In this document: positions 44,703 through 52,818 of the stretch, in pieces | Numbering within the stretch: the stretch's first letter is position 1 | Layout of the letters: every line of letters starts with the position of its first letter | DNA from: CBDUXP01 sp965371225 [NCBI: uncultured bacterium] | Lineage (GTDB): Bacteria > Abyssobacteria > SURF-5 > CBDUXP01 | Direction of reading: 5' to 3' | Length of the DNA stretch: 64,000 bases | Assembly: GCA_965371225.1 (NCBI GenBank) | Contig: CBDUXP010000017.1 | Location: 10,329 to 74,328, forward strand | The notes under the pieces: model-generated | Databases searched by the model: none | The model's input: the letters and a program-made list of their open reading frames with translations, nothing else | Told to the model about the DNA's origin: nothing | Translations under genes and position numbers: made by a program

Positions 44703-45382
44703 GCCAACCCCTGGTCGGCGCGGCGCAAACGATTCACCAGCGCATGGGCCCGTCGCGTCGTCTCCGGCAAGCGGTAGCCGCGGGCGCACCGCAAGACGAA
44801 GTCGCGCGCTTGGGCGGGACTGACGCGATGGCCGGGGGAGACGTAGAGCGGTTTGACGTTCCGGCGGGTTCGCAGCAGGTACCCCACCCGTTTCCCCGCG
44901 TAGGTCAAGACGCTCGCGGCGCCGCGTTCGGCTGCGGGTTCGGCTGCCTCCCCCACCAGCCGGCTTTTGGCGCAACCCACCGTGGGCCGGTCCAGCCAGA
45001 GTCCCAGATGCGACGCGATGCCCAGGCCGCGCGGGTGCGCGATCCCCTGGCCGTCGCAAATGATCAGGTCCGGCGAGGTGCGCAGGCGCGCGAAGGCTTC
45101 GAGCACCACGGGCAGCTCGCGGAAGCTCAGCAGGCCGGGCACGTACGGGAACGGCATGTCGACGCACGCCCCCGCTTCTTCGAGGAGGTGGAGGTCGGGA
45201 AAGGTCAGCACGGCCACGCCCCCGTAGCCGCGGATATCGCCGCGGGTGTAGGACACGTCCACTCCCGCCACGGTGCGCACCCGGCCCCGGTACCGCGACA
45301 CCCGCACCTGGGCGCGCAGGCGCTTTTGCAGGGTGATCGCGTCGTGCGTGGTGGTGGGCCAGGGATGGCGGACGCCGGTCAC
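44699..45382 (-). CDS. nfi: Endonuclease V (deoxyinosine 3' endonuclease)
   Basis: 227 residues. VAGVDVSYTRGD contains the first metal-binding Asp, then VPGLLSFRELPVVLEAF (catalytic Glu), ICDGQGIAHPRGLGIASHLG (Asp and substrate wedge) and VGCAKSRL. It nicks DNA 3' to inosine and other deaminated bases. GTG at 45382 overlaps the tldE stop by four bases. The arrangement within a peptidase and hydantoinase operon is unusual, but the protein itself looks complete. Confidence 0.94.
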   Translation of the reverse strand: MTGVRHPWPTTTHDAITLQKRLRAQVRVSRYRGRVRTVAGVDVSYTRGDIRGYGGVAVLTFPDLHLLEEAGACVDMPFPYVPGLLSFRELPVVLEAFARLRTSPDLIICDGQGIAHPRGLGIASHLGLWLDRPTVGCAKSRLVGEAAEPAAERGAASVLTYAGKRVGYLLRTRRNVKPLYVSPGHRVSPAQARDFVLRCARGYRLPETTRRAHALVNRLRRADQGLA

Positions 45383-46713
45383 GTGGTTCCAGACACGCTC
45401 GAGAAGGTGAAGTCCTCAATGACCATGGCGGGCACGAATCCCCGCTCGACCCGTTCGAGCGTGTCCGACATCGCCGCGATGCGCGTGAATGCTTCCAGAA
45501 TGCTTTCGTTATAGCGGAAATCCTGCACCCGTGGGCCGAGCGCGCCGTTGCGGATCCGAAAGGTGCCGTCCCGCGTCAAGCCCGTGATGAGTGTCCGGCC
45601 CGGGTCCACCACCCGGTTGTACCACAGGCGCGTGACGAGAATGCCATCGTCCACCTGTGCGAGTAGCTCGTCGCGCGGGGTGTCGCCGGGCGCCATGACC
45701 AGGTGCAACGGGAGCGGGCCAATGCTGTTCGGTTGGGGGAGGGCGTGGCCGGTGGAGGGCGCTTGCGCTTCGGCCCCGGTGGTCGTGTCGTAGGCCACTG
45801 CTCGGGCGATGCCGTTCTCGATCAACGGCAACCGGTGCCGCGGCACGCCCTCATAATCGCACGGCGCCCCCGGCATGCCCGGATGGTGACAGTCGTCGAC
45901 GATGGTGACCGCGTCGCCGGTGATGCGCGTGCCGAGCTTGTCCGTCATGAAACTCGTGCCGTCCAGATATTGGCGCGCGCCCAACCCTAGCCACACGAGG
46001 AACTGGAGGAGTTCGCCCACCGCCGCGGGCTCCAGCAACACCATGTACTTCCCGGGGGGCAGCGTTTCCACCTGGGCCGCGCGCTCCGCCTTGTCGAACA
46101 CGGTCGCGTGCGCGCCGTCCAGGTCCAGAGTCGCCACATCCACCGCGCGGCGTTCCACCCACGCGGACCCACCCTCGGGCCGCATGAGCGTCGCGCTGAA
46201 GTGGGCATCGGTCCAGCGATGCTCGGTCGCGATCCCCTGGGAGTTCGCGACGGTGAGACTGAACGTGTCGGTGGCGAACGCTCCCGCCGCCGTCAGTCCC
46301 CGTTGGGTAGCGGCTTCCGTAAAGCGCCGCACCGCCCGGACCCGATCATCAGGCTGCGTACTCGCAGTCTGGGCGCAGTAGTTGTCCATGGGGAGGGGGG
46401 CACCACCCGGTCCGGGCAGGCCGCTGGGGGCGCCCGGTCCGAAGGCGGACCCGGCCAGCGCCTGCGCACAGACGCGGTCGAACGCTTCTCGCGCATCCCC
46501 TTCTCCGCGGCCGGTTAGGGAGGCCACGCCGCATCGTCCGTCCGCGCAGACCCGCACGGTGTGATGCGTCCGCGAGACTTCGGCGTGTTGGTGCACCCCA
46601 TTATTCGCGAACCGAGTGAGGCCGCCTTCCCGGTGGCGCACGACGCACTCGGTAGCGTCCCCGGTGTCGCGCAACGCGGTGCCCATCCAGTCGGGCAGTT
46701 GCGCCTCAGCCAT
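45379..46713 (-). CDS. TldE/PmbA-like metalloprotease subunit
   Basis: 444 residues. NYCAQTASTQPDDRVRAVRR, TVANSQGIATEHRWTDAHFS, CDYEGVPRHRLPLIENGIAR and GLTRDGTFRIRNGALGPRVQ are conserved in the PmbA/TldD superfamily. The product lacks the HExxxH zinc site, as expected for the non-catalytic TldE partner. ATG at 46713 overlaps the tldD stop by eight bases. TldD/TldE heterodimers cleave or mature peptides such as microcin B17 and other RiPPs, with the active site in TldD. Confidence 0.9.
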   Translation of the reverse strand: MAEAQLPDWMGTALRDTGDATECVVRHREGGLTRFANNGVHQHAEVSRTHHTVRVCADGRCGVASLTGRGEGDAREAFDRVCAQALAGSAFGPGAPSGLPGPGGAPLPMDNYCAQTASTQPDDRVRAVRRFTEAATQRGLTAAGAFATDTFSLTVANSQGIATEHRWTDAHFSATLMRPEGGSAWVERRAVDVATLDLDGAHATVFDKAERAAQVETLPPGKYMVLLEPAAVGELLQFLVWLGLGARQYLDGTSFMTDKLGTRITGDAVTIVDDCHHPGMPGAPCDYEGVPRHRLPLIENGIARAVAYDTTTGAEAQAPSTGHALPQPNSIGPLPLHLVMAPGDTPRDELLAQVDDGILVTRLWYNRVVDPGRTLITGLTRDGTFRIRNGALGPRVQDFRYNESILEAFTRIAAMSDTLERVERGFVPAMVIEDFTFSSVSGTT

Positions 46714-48163
46714 AGCCCACCCCCACCTGCACGTTGCGGAAGCGCGCGGGCGCGGCCCCGTGGCCGGTATGCGCGATCTGCATGGGCTGCCCCTTGCCGC
46801 AGTTCGGGGTGCCCCAGATCGCCCACTCGGCGGGGCCGGCGATCCCATCGCACCCGTTCCAGAACGTGGGGGTCACGCCCCCGTAGGTCGGGTTCTTGAG
46901 CATGGCGCCGCGTTTCCCCCGCTTGATCTCCCAGCCGATCTCCGTACCGAATTGAAAGTTGAGACGGCGGTCGTCGATGCTCCAACTGCGGTTCGTCTCC
47001 ATGTAGACGCCGTCGTCCACGCCGCCGATCAGTTCCTCCAGCGAACTGGTGCCCGGCAGCAGGCTCACGTTCGTCATGCGGATGAGCGGAAACCGGTCCC
47101 AGCCGGACGCGCGCATGGCGCCGGTCGACGGTTCGCCGAGGACGGTTGCCGTTTCGCGCGAGGTCATGTAGCCCACGAACCGGCCGGCGGTGACGACTGG
47201 GGTGCACTGGGCGGGCACGCCCTCATCGTCGTACGCGAAGGAGCCGAGGCCGCGCGGGTGCCCGTCCCACGTGGCATCGGCTACGAGGTTCACCAGGTCG
47301 GATCCGTACTGGAGCGCATGATGCTGGTCGAGGGTCAGGAAGCTGGTGCCCGCAAAATTGGCCTCGTCGCCGAGCACGCGATCGAGTTCGATGGGATGCC
47401 CGCAGGATTCGTGCACTTGCAACGCCAGTTGGGACCCGTCCAGGACCACGGTGGTTTCTTCGCGCGGACACTGCTTCGCCCGGTGCAAGGCGACCGCCTC
47501 TTCCGCGACGCGCGGGGCATGGGCGGCCAGGTCGAGCGCGCGCACGACTTCAAAGCCCCCGCTGAGGAACTGGCCGCGGAAGGAGTTGGGGTACGAGCGG
47601 ACCTGCACTTCCCCGTTCAGGACGGCCGTCGCCGTCATGCCCGCCCCGCAGTGCAGGATGCGCTGGCGAATGTTCGCCCCCTCGCTGCTGGTGAACAGTT
47701 GGTCCGTGGCCCACGCGGAGTAGTGGGCTTTGCGCATGGTCACGCCGGCCACGGTGCCGAGGCCTTCGTCCGCGGCGAGCAACAAGTCCGCTTTGGTGGC
47801 GAGGCTGACGGTGAACGGATCTTCTGTAAACGGCGTCGCCCACTCGTCTGTCACCGCAACTGCGGGCGCCAGCTCGACTCGGCGGCCCATCGCTGTGGCG
47901 CTCGCCTCGGCGACCGCGACCGCGAGCGCGGCGACGCGGTCCACCTCGTGCGCGCTCAGGTCATCCGACGCGGCAAACCCCCACGCGCCATCCTTAAGCA
48001 CGCGGACGCCGAAGCCGATGGAGGTTGTATCCCCCATCGCGTCGATGTGTCCGTTCCGCGTGTCGATAGTCTCATGCCGGTCGGTCCGCACGCGGACGTC
48101 CGCGTACGCCGCCCCCCGGGCTGCGGCGGTGTCGAGCGCCCGTTGCGCGAGGGCGGCGTCCAT
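46706..48163 (-). CDS. TldD-like zinc metalloprotease subunit
   Basis: 485 residues. The catalytic motif HESCGHPIELDRVLGDEANF provides HExxxH-type zinc ligands. GTSFLTLD, TSRETATVLGEPSTGAMRAS and a third ligand Cys near WGTPNCGKGQP complete the site known from E. coli TldD. It likely forms a heterodimer with the next product and degrades unfolded peptides or matures a precursor peptide; no precursor is recognised here. The ATG shares one base with the dehydrogenase stop (TGATG). Confidence 0.92.
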   Translation of the reverse strand: MDAALAQRALDTAAARGAAYADVRVRTDRHETIDTRNGHIDAMGDTTSIGFGVRVLKDGAWGFAASDDLSAHEVDRVAALAVAVAEASATAMGRRVELAPAVAVTDEWATPFTEDPFTVSLATKADLLLAADEGLGTVAGVTMRKAHYSAWATDQLFTSSEGANIRQRILHCGAGMTATAVLNGEVQVRSYPNSFRGQFLSGGFEVVRALDLAAHAPRVAEEAVALHRAKQCPREETTVVLDGSQLALQVHESCGHPIELDRVLGDEANFAGTSFLTLDQHHALQYGSDLVNLVADATWDGHPRGLGSFAYDDEGVPAQCTPVVTAGRFVGYMTSRETATVLGEPSTGAMRASGWDRFPLIRMTNVSLLPGTSSLEELIGGVDDGVYMETNRSWSIDDRRLNFQFGTEIGWEIKRGKRGAMLKNPTYGGVTPTFWNGCDGIAGPAEWAIWGTPNCGKGQPMQIAHTGHGAAPARFRNVQVGVGYG

Positions 48164-49125
48164 CAGCCGGTCGCTTCCATATCGAGGAGCACCTTCAGGG
48201 TTCCGGGGCGTGCGGCATGCTCGAGGGCGTCTTCCGCCTCATCGAGCGGGTACACCGCGTGGATGAGCGGTTCCACCTGGATGCGGCCCTCCGCCAGGGC
48301 CGTGATGGCCGGGGCGAAAGGCCCACAACGGGAACCGACGACGGTGATTTCGTTTACCACGACGGGGACGAGCGGCAGGGCGTCGGCTTCGGCCACGGTC
48401 GACTTGACGACGAGCGTACCGCGTGGCTCGACCAACTCCACGGCGCGCCGGCAGCCGGCGGCGCGCCCCGTGGCTTCCACCACGAGCGGCGCCTGGGGCG
48501 GTGCGGGGTCCGTATCGCGCAGCACGCGTATGCCCCAGTCTTCCGCCAGGGCCAGCTTGTCCGCATGCCGGCCGATGAGGGTCACCTCCGCGCCCGCGTC
48601 GCGGAGAGCCTGCGCGCACAGGAGGCCGAGCTTGCCGTCGCCGAGGATCGTAGTGGGGAGGCCGGGTGGCACGGGCACCTGCTCGCGAATTTCGAACGCG
48701 GCCGCCACGGGTTCAATGAACGTCGCCGCCCGGTCGGAGAGCGTCTCGGGGATGGGGTGCAGGTTCTCGGCCGGCAGCGCGACCCAGTCGGCGAACGCGC
48801 CGTCGCGGCCCAGGATGCCCAGTACGGTCCGCTGGGGGCAATGGCGGCCCAGCCCGCGCGTACACCAGGCGCACGCCCCGCACGCGGCGTTGATCTCGCC
48901 GGCGACGCGGCGCCCGGCGAGCGGCGTGTCCGCTTCCGCCGGGACGTGGCCGACGAACTCGTGCCCGAGCGTGCCGCGGAAAGTCATGTAGCCGCGAATC
49001 AGTTCCAGGTCCGTGCGGCAGATGCCCGCCATGCGCACGCGGACCGCGACTTCGCCGGGACCGGGCGCGGCGGGCGATACATCCTGCAGCGTTGCGCCGT
49101 CCGATCCGCAGACGAGGCCGCGCAC
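48163..49125 (-). CDS. Zinc-dependent alcohol/polyol dehydrogenase-like MDR protein
   Basis: 320 residues, a medium-chain dehydrogenase. The catalytic zinc site is AGICRTDLELIRGY (Cys) with GTLGHEFVGHV (His-Glu); the structural zinc site is CGACAWCTRGLGRHC. The Rossmann motif is ILGDGKLGLL, an unusual variant of GxGxxG. This combination is typical of threonine or polyol dehydrogenase relatives; the substrate is not readable. GTG at 49125 follows the prs stop by seven bases. Somewhat short for the family (usual 330-350). Confidence 0.87.
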   Translation of the reverse strand: MRGLVCGSDGATLQDVSPAAPGPGEVAVRVRMAGICRTDLELIRGYMTFRGTLGHEFVGHVPAEADTPLAGRRVAGEINAACGACAWCTRGLGRHCPQRTVLGILGRDGAFADWVALPAENLHPIPETLSDRAATFIEPVAAAFEIREQVPVPPGLPTTILGDGKLGLLCAQALRDAGAEVTLIGRHADKLALAEDWGIRVLRDTDPAPPQAPLVVEATGRAAGCRRAVELVEPRGTLVVKSTVAEADALPLVPVVVNEITVVGSRCGPFAPAITALAEGRIQVEPLIHAVYPLDEAEDALEHAARPGTLKVLLDMEATG

Positions 49126-49132
49126 GCCGGGC

Positions 49133-50104
49133 TTACCGGAACATGGCGCTGATGGATTCGCCTTCGTGGTTGCGGCGAATCGCTTCGGCGAACAACTGGG
49201 CGACGGAGAGGACCGTGATCTTGTCCAGGCGTTTCTCCGGCGGGATGGGCAGGGTGTTCGTGACGACCAACTCCGCCAAGTCGCTCTTTTCGATGCGCTC
49301 GATCGCTTCGCCCACGAGTACCCCGTGGACGATGCCGGCCCGGATGTCCTGGGCGCCGAATTCCTTCAGGAGGCGGACCCCTTCCACCAGGGAGCCCGCC
49401 GTGCTGACTTCATCATCAAACACGATGCAGTCCTTCCCTTGCACCTCACCGATCACGTTGCGCACTTCCGCGTGATCGTCGTCGGCCGAGCGGCGCTTAT
49501 CGATGATGGCCAAGGGGAGCTTCAGGCGCTTGGCGTACGAGGCCGCCATCTTGGCGCCGCCCGCGTCCGTCGCCACGGCCACCGTGTCCGAAAGGTCGCG
49601 CTGGCCGAAGTAGTCGCAGAACAAGGGAAGAGCGAGAAGCTGGTCCGCGGGGATGCGCGCGAACCCCTGAATCTGCGGCGCGTGCAGATTCATGGACATG
49701 ATGCGGTTCGCGCCGGCGGTTTCGAGGAGATCGGCAATCAGGCGCGCGGTGATGGAAATGCGCGGTTCGTCCTTTTTGTCGGACCGGACGTACGGGTAAT
49801 AGGGGCAGACGGCGGTGACGTGCTCGGCGGAGGCGTGCTTCAGCGCATCGATCGTGATCAGCATCTCCATGAACCCCTCATTGACCGGTTCACAGGAGGG
49901 CTGGATCACGTACACGTCCGCGTTCCGGACGTTCTCCTCGATCTTGATCTTTAGGTTGTCGTTCGCGAACTTGTGGACGTAGAGGTTCCCGAGCGATACG
50001 CCGAGAATGGCGCAGATCTCTTGCGCCAACTCCTCGTGCGCGGTGCCCGAGAAGATTTGGAGCTTGCCGTTGGTCCCGTTCGAACTACCCGTACCGGACG
50101 TCAT
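49133..50104 (-). CDS. prs: Ribose-phosphate pyrophosphokinase (PRPP synthetase)
   Basis: 323 residues. LQIFSGTAHEELAQEICAIL, YPYVRSDKKDEPRISITARL, MSMNLHAPQIQGF (divalent-metal site) and IVFDDEVSTAGSL, the PRPP-binding loop, identify the enzyme that makes PRPP from ribose 5-phosphate and ATP. It has VATDAGGAKMA rather than the classical SPDxGG, so it belongs to a divergent class of PRPP synthetases found outside proteobacteria. ATG at 50104 with GAGGGG seven to twelve bases upstream. First gene of a long coupled operon. Confidence 0.95.
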   Translation of the reverse strand: MTSGTGSSNGTNGKLQIFSGTAHEELAQEICAILGVSLGNLYVHKFANDNLKIKIEENVRNADVYVIQPSCEPVNEGFMEMLITIDALKHASAEHVTAVCPYYPYVRSDKKDEPRISITARLIADLLETAGANRIMSMNLHAPQIQGFARIPADQLLALPLFCDYFGQRDLSDTVAVATDAGGAKMAASYAKRLKLPLAIIDKRRSADDDHAEVRNVIGEVQGKDCIVFDDEVSTAGSLVEGVRLLKEFGAQDIRAGIVHGVLVGEAIERIEKSDLAELVVTNTLPIPPEKRLDKITVLSVAQLFAEAIRRNHEGESISAMFR

Positions 50105-50264
50105 GGTCCACCCCTCAGGTCGCGTCCTACTTCGCTACAGCCCGCCGCGGAGCAGCAGTCTATCACAGGGGCCGCACCCGTTCCGCGGCGCCGCGGTAGG
50201 GTCCGAACGGGGCCGTGAGCCGCCGGGGCGATGGCCGCTTCGGCGCGGGATGCGCGAGCGGGCG

Positions 50265-50969
50265 CTACCCCCATAGCCGAAGCTTCCACACGGCCGTGGC
50301 GGCTTCGAGCATGATGGCGCGGGACATCTTCGTCTGCCCGTCGCGGCGTTCATAGAAGATGATCGGGCATTCGCCCAGCCGGAATCCGGCGCGCTGGGCC
50401 CGATACTTCATGCCGATGAGGAAGGCGTACCCGCGCAGGGCGATGCTGGCGTAATCAATGGTCTCGAGCACGGTTCGCCGATAGCCGCAGAAGCCGCTGG
50501 TGCAATCGCTGATGCGCAAGCCCGTCACGGCGCGCGCGTACCGATTGGCGAAATAGGAGAGCGCGAGCCGGTGCAGCGGCCAGTTGACCACGCTGATCCC
50601 CTGCATGTACCGCGAGCCCACCACCAGATCCACCTCGTCCAGTTTCGCGACCATCGCCGGCAAGAAGCTGGGGTCGTGGGAGAAGTCGGCATCCATCCCG
50701 ATGACGGCCTCGATGGCGGGGTCCTGGAGCACGTGGCGGAAGCCTTCGATGTAGGCGGTGCCCAGGCCGAGCTTGCCCGCGCGCGGGTACAGCGCCACCC
50801 GGTCGTCGGCCTCCGCCAGGCGCCGCACGATGTCGCCGGTCCCGTCCGGCGAATTATCGTCCACCACCAACACGTTCGCTTGGGGGACGACGGCGCGGAC
50901 GGCGGTCACCATGCGCTCGATATTCCCCGCCTCGTTGTAGGTGGGGATGACAACGGCAAATCGGTCCAC
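50265..50969 (-). CDS. Polyprenol-phosphate mannose synthase-like GT2
   Basis: 234 residues. VVIPTYNEAGNIERMV, LVVDDNSPDGTGD, GLGTAYIEGFRH, GMDADFSHDPSFLPAMV and GSRYMQG match DPM1-like polyprenyl monophosphomannose synthases without membrane helices. It is the third such enzyme in the window and a different paralogue from the one at 23273. The GTG at 50969 has AGGAG 12 bases upstream, a long spacing, so the start is tentative. It is the distal gene of the mla operon, 25 bases after mlaD. Confidence 0.88.
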   Translation of the reverse strand: MDRFAVVIPTYNEAGNIERMVTAVRAVVPQANVLVVDDNSPDGTGDIVRRLAEADDRVALYPRAGKLGLGTAYIEGFRHVLQDPAIEAVIGMDADFSHDPSFLPAMVAKLDEVDLVVGSRYMQGISVVNWPLHRLALSYFANRYARAVTGLRISDCTSGFCGYRRTVLETIDYASIALRGYAFLIGMKYRAQRAGFRLGECPIIFYERRDGQTKMSRAIMLEAATAVWKLRLWG

Positions 50970-50994
50970 GGCGGGGGGGAACTCCTGGCCGGAA

Positions 50995-52029
50995 CTAGTT
51001 GAAGGCGGAGGCCGCGCCCACCAGGGCGCCGGTGAAGGTGGCGATGGGGCCCTGCTCGCGCGCGTTCTCCGCCGCATCGCCCACCGCCTGCATGGCGCGG
51101 GTGGCTTCGACGTACAGTTGGTCGTCCGTCAGCAGTTTGCCGATGGTGCCCTCCCCCGCCTCCAGACGCGCGGTGATGCGATCGATACGGGCGATGGTGT
51201 TCTGAATCTGCGGGCCGGCGTCGGCGAGCGCCCCGAGCGCTCCGCCCATGCTGCCTTCCCCGTCGCCCAGGAAGTCGCCCAATTTGTCCGACGAGTTTTT
51301 CATGCTCCGAATCAGGGCCAGTAAATCGTCGTGCAGCGCGGAATCGTACACCAACTTGCCGATCGTCCCCTCGCCACCCTGCACCTGGGCGGCGATCGAG
51401 TCCAGCCGCTCCAGGGTCGAGTTGAGGCGGGGCCCAATGTCGCCCAGGCTCGCCATCATCTGGCTGAGTTCCTTCTCGTTCTGGCCGAGGATGCGGTTGA
51501 CCGTGCTGAAGGTTTCCTTCGCCTCGTCCACCGTGGCGCCCAGGCGCACGAAGAGGTCGTCCTGGTTTGCGTCGAACCGCTGCACCAGCACCCGGACGTC
51601 GTCGGTCATGGCGCTGACACTGTCCACGAGCTGATCCAGGTCGGCGGACCGGCGGCTGTCCAGCGTAGTGCCGGGCCCCGCGAGGGGGGCGTCGGCCGTG
51701 CCCAGGGTGAGGTCGATGATCCGCCCGCCGAGCAGGCTCTCCGTCTCGAGCCGCGCGATGGAGTCCGTACGTACCGGCTCGTCGGCGCGAACGCGCATAC
51801 GCACGCGCACGCGGGCGTCTTGCACCACAATTTCCTGTACGCGGCCGATGACCACGCCGGCCAAGCTGACGTCATCCTCCACTTCCAGGCCGGCCACATT
51901 GTCGAACGTGGTCTCGAGTATGTGCACGGACTGTCGCCCCGGTCGCCAGTCTTCGGAGTACAGCACGAAGGCGGCGAACAGCACCACGGCCACGCTGAAC
52001 ATGAATCCCACGACGGCTTCTCGTCCCAT
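50995..52029 (-). CDS. MlaD-type MCE protein (phospholipid transport, membrane-anchored)
   Basis: 344 residues. An N-terminal membrane helix (VGFMFSVAVVLFAAFVLY) leads into an MCE domain (about 35-112; VAGLEVEDDVSLAGVVIGRV). Behind it a long helical region carries two copies of GEGTIGKL plus an acidic tail (219-236 and 292-308) and a weaker one at 257-262. In MlaD the MCE hexamer makes a lipid tunnel; here the long C-terminus may extend it across the periplasm. ATG at 52029, 10 bases after mlaE. Confidence 0.92.
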   Translation of the reverse strand: MGREAVVGFMFSVAVVLFAAFVLYSEDWRPGRQSVHILETTFDNVAGLEVEDDVSLAGVVIGRVQEIVVQDARVRVRMRVRADEPVRTDSIARLETESLLGGRIIDLTLGTADAPLAGPGTTLDSRRSADLDQLVDSVSAMTDDVRVLVQRFDANQDDLFVRLGATVDEAKETFSTVNRILGQNEKELSQMMASLGDIGPRLNSTLERLDSIAAQVQGGEGTIGKLVYDSALHDDLLALIRSMKNSSDKLGDFLGDGEGSMGGALGALADAGPQIQNTIARIDRITARLEAGEGTIGKLLTDDQLYVEATRAMQAVGDAAENAREQGPIATFTGALVGAASAFN

Positions 52030-52039
52030 GGGGATCTCC

Positions 52040-52816
52040 CTATACGGTTGGTTGGAGGACCATGATGTGTGAGAGGAAATAGTTGGCGACGATGATCAGG
52101 ATAAACCCCAGCACGACCGCCTGCGTCGTGCTGCGGCCGACTCCCTCGGCCCCATGGCGCGTGGTCAGGCCCTTATGGCAGCCCACGGTGGCCACGATCC
52201 CGCCAAAGACGACCGCCTTGATCAGCCCGTGCAGTATTTCGGTCCGGCTCAGGGTCTGGAACAGGTTGTCCCAGTACTGCTGCCAGCCGACCCCAATATA
52301 CGACGTGGCGATCAGCCCGCCGCCGAGACACCCGACGGCCATCACGTACATGGTCAGGGCCGGCACCATCACCAGGGCTGCCAGAATCCGCGGCATGACC
52401 AGGTATTCCACCGGATCGATGCCCATCACCCGCAGCGCGTCGATCTCTTCGGACACCGCCATCGTACCCAGTTCCGCGCTGATGGCGGCGCCTACCCGGC
52501 CGGCGACGAGATAGCCCGTCAGCACCGGCGCCATTTCCTTGGCCATGCTCAGGCCCACGATTGCGCCGACGATCTCCTGCAGGTTGAACTGCAGGAGCTG
52601 GTACCCGGTCTGCAGCGCAACCACCATCCCGACGAACAACCCCATGAGCAACCCGATGGGCAGGGTCTCTACGCCGATGAACTGCATCTGCCGCGTCCAG
52701 AGGCGGAATTCGCGCGGCAAGAACCGGAGCGCGAGAAACGCATCGCGGGCCAGGTACAACAGGGCGCCCAGCAGGGCGAAGAGGGCGATCAAGTGGCGGC
52801 CGATGAAGCTGAACAT
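52040..52816 (-). CDS. MlaE-type lipid-transport permease
   Basis: 258 residues, with five helices. The conserved domain reads FIGVETLPIGLLMGLFVGMV, GAIVGLSMAKEMAPVLTGYL, GRVGAAISAELGTMAVSEEI and DALRVMGIDPVEYLVMPR, the PF02405 MlaE signature. The partner of MlaF and MCE protein in a phospholipid transporter between the inner and outer membranes. ATG at 52816 lies two bases after the stop of the Trp/Pro-repeat gene. The first 87 residues of a longer frame are not part of the protein. Confidence 0.95.
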   Translation of the reverse strand: MFSFIGRHLIALFALLGALLYLARDAFLALRFLPREFRLWTRQMQFIGVETLPIGLLMGLFVGMVVALQTGYQLLQFNLQEIVGAIVGLSMAKEMAPVLTGYLVAGRVGAAISAELGTMAVSEEIDALRVMGIDPVEYLVMPRILAALVMVPALTMYVMAVGCLGGGLIATSYIGVGWQQYWDNLFQTLSRTEILHGLIKAVVFGGIVATVGCHKGLTTRHGAEGVGRSTTQAVVLGFILIIVANYFLSHIMVLQPTV

Positions 52817-52818
52817 GC

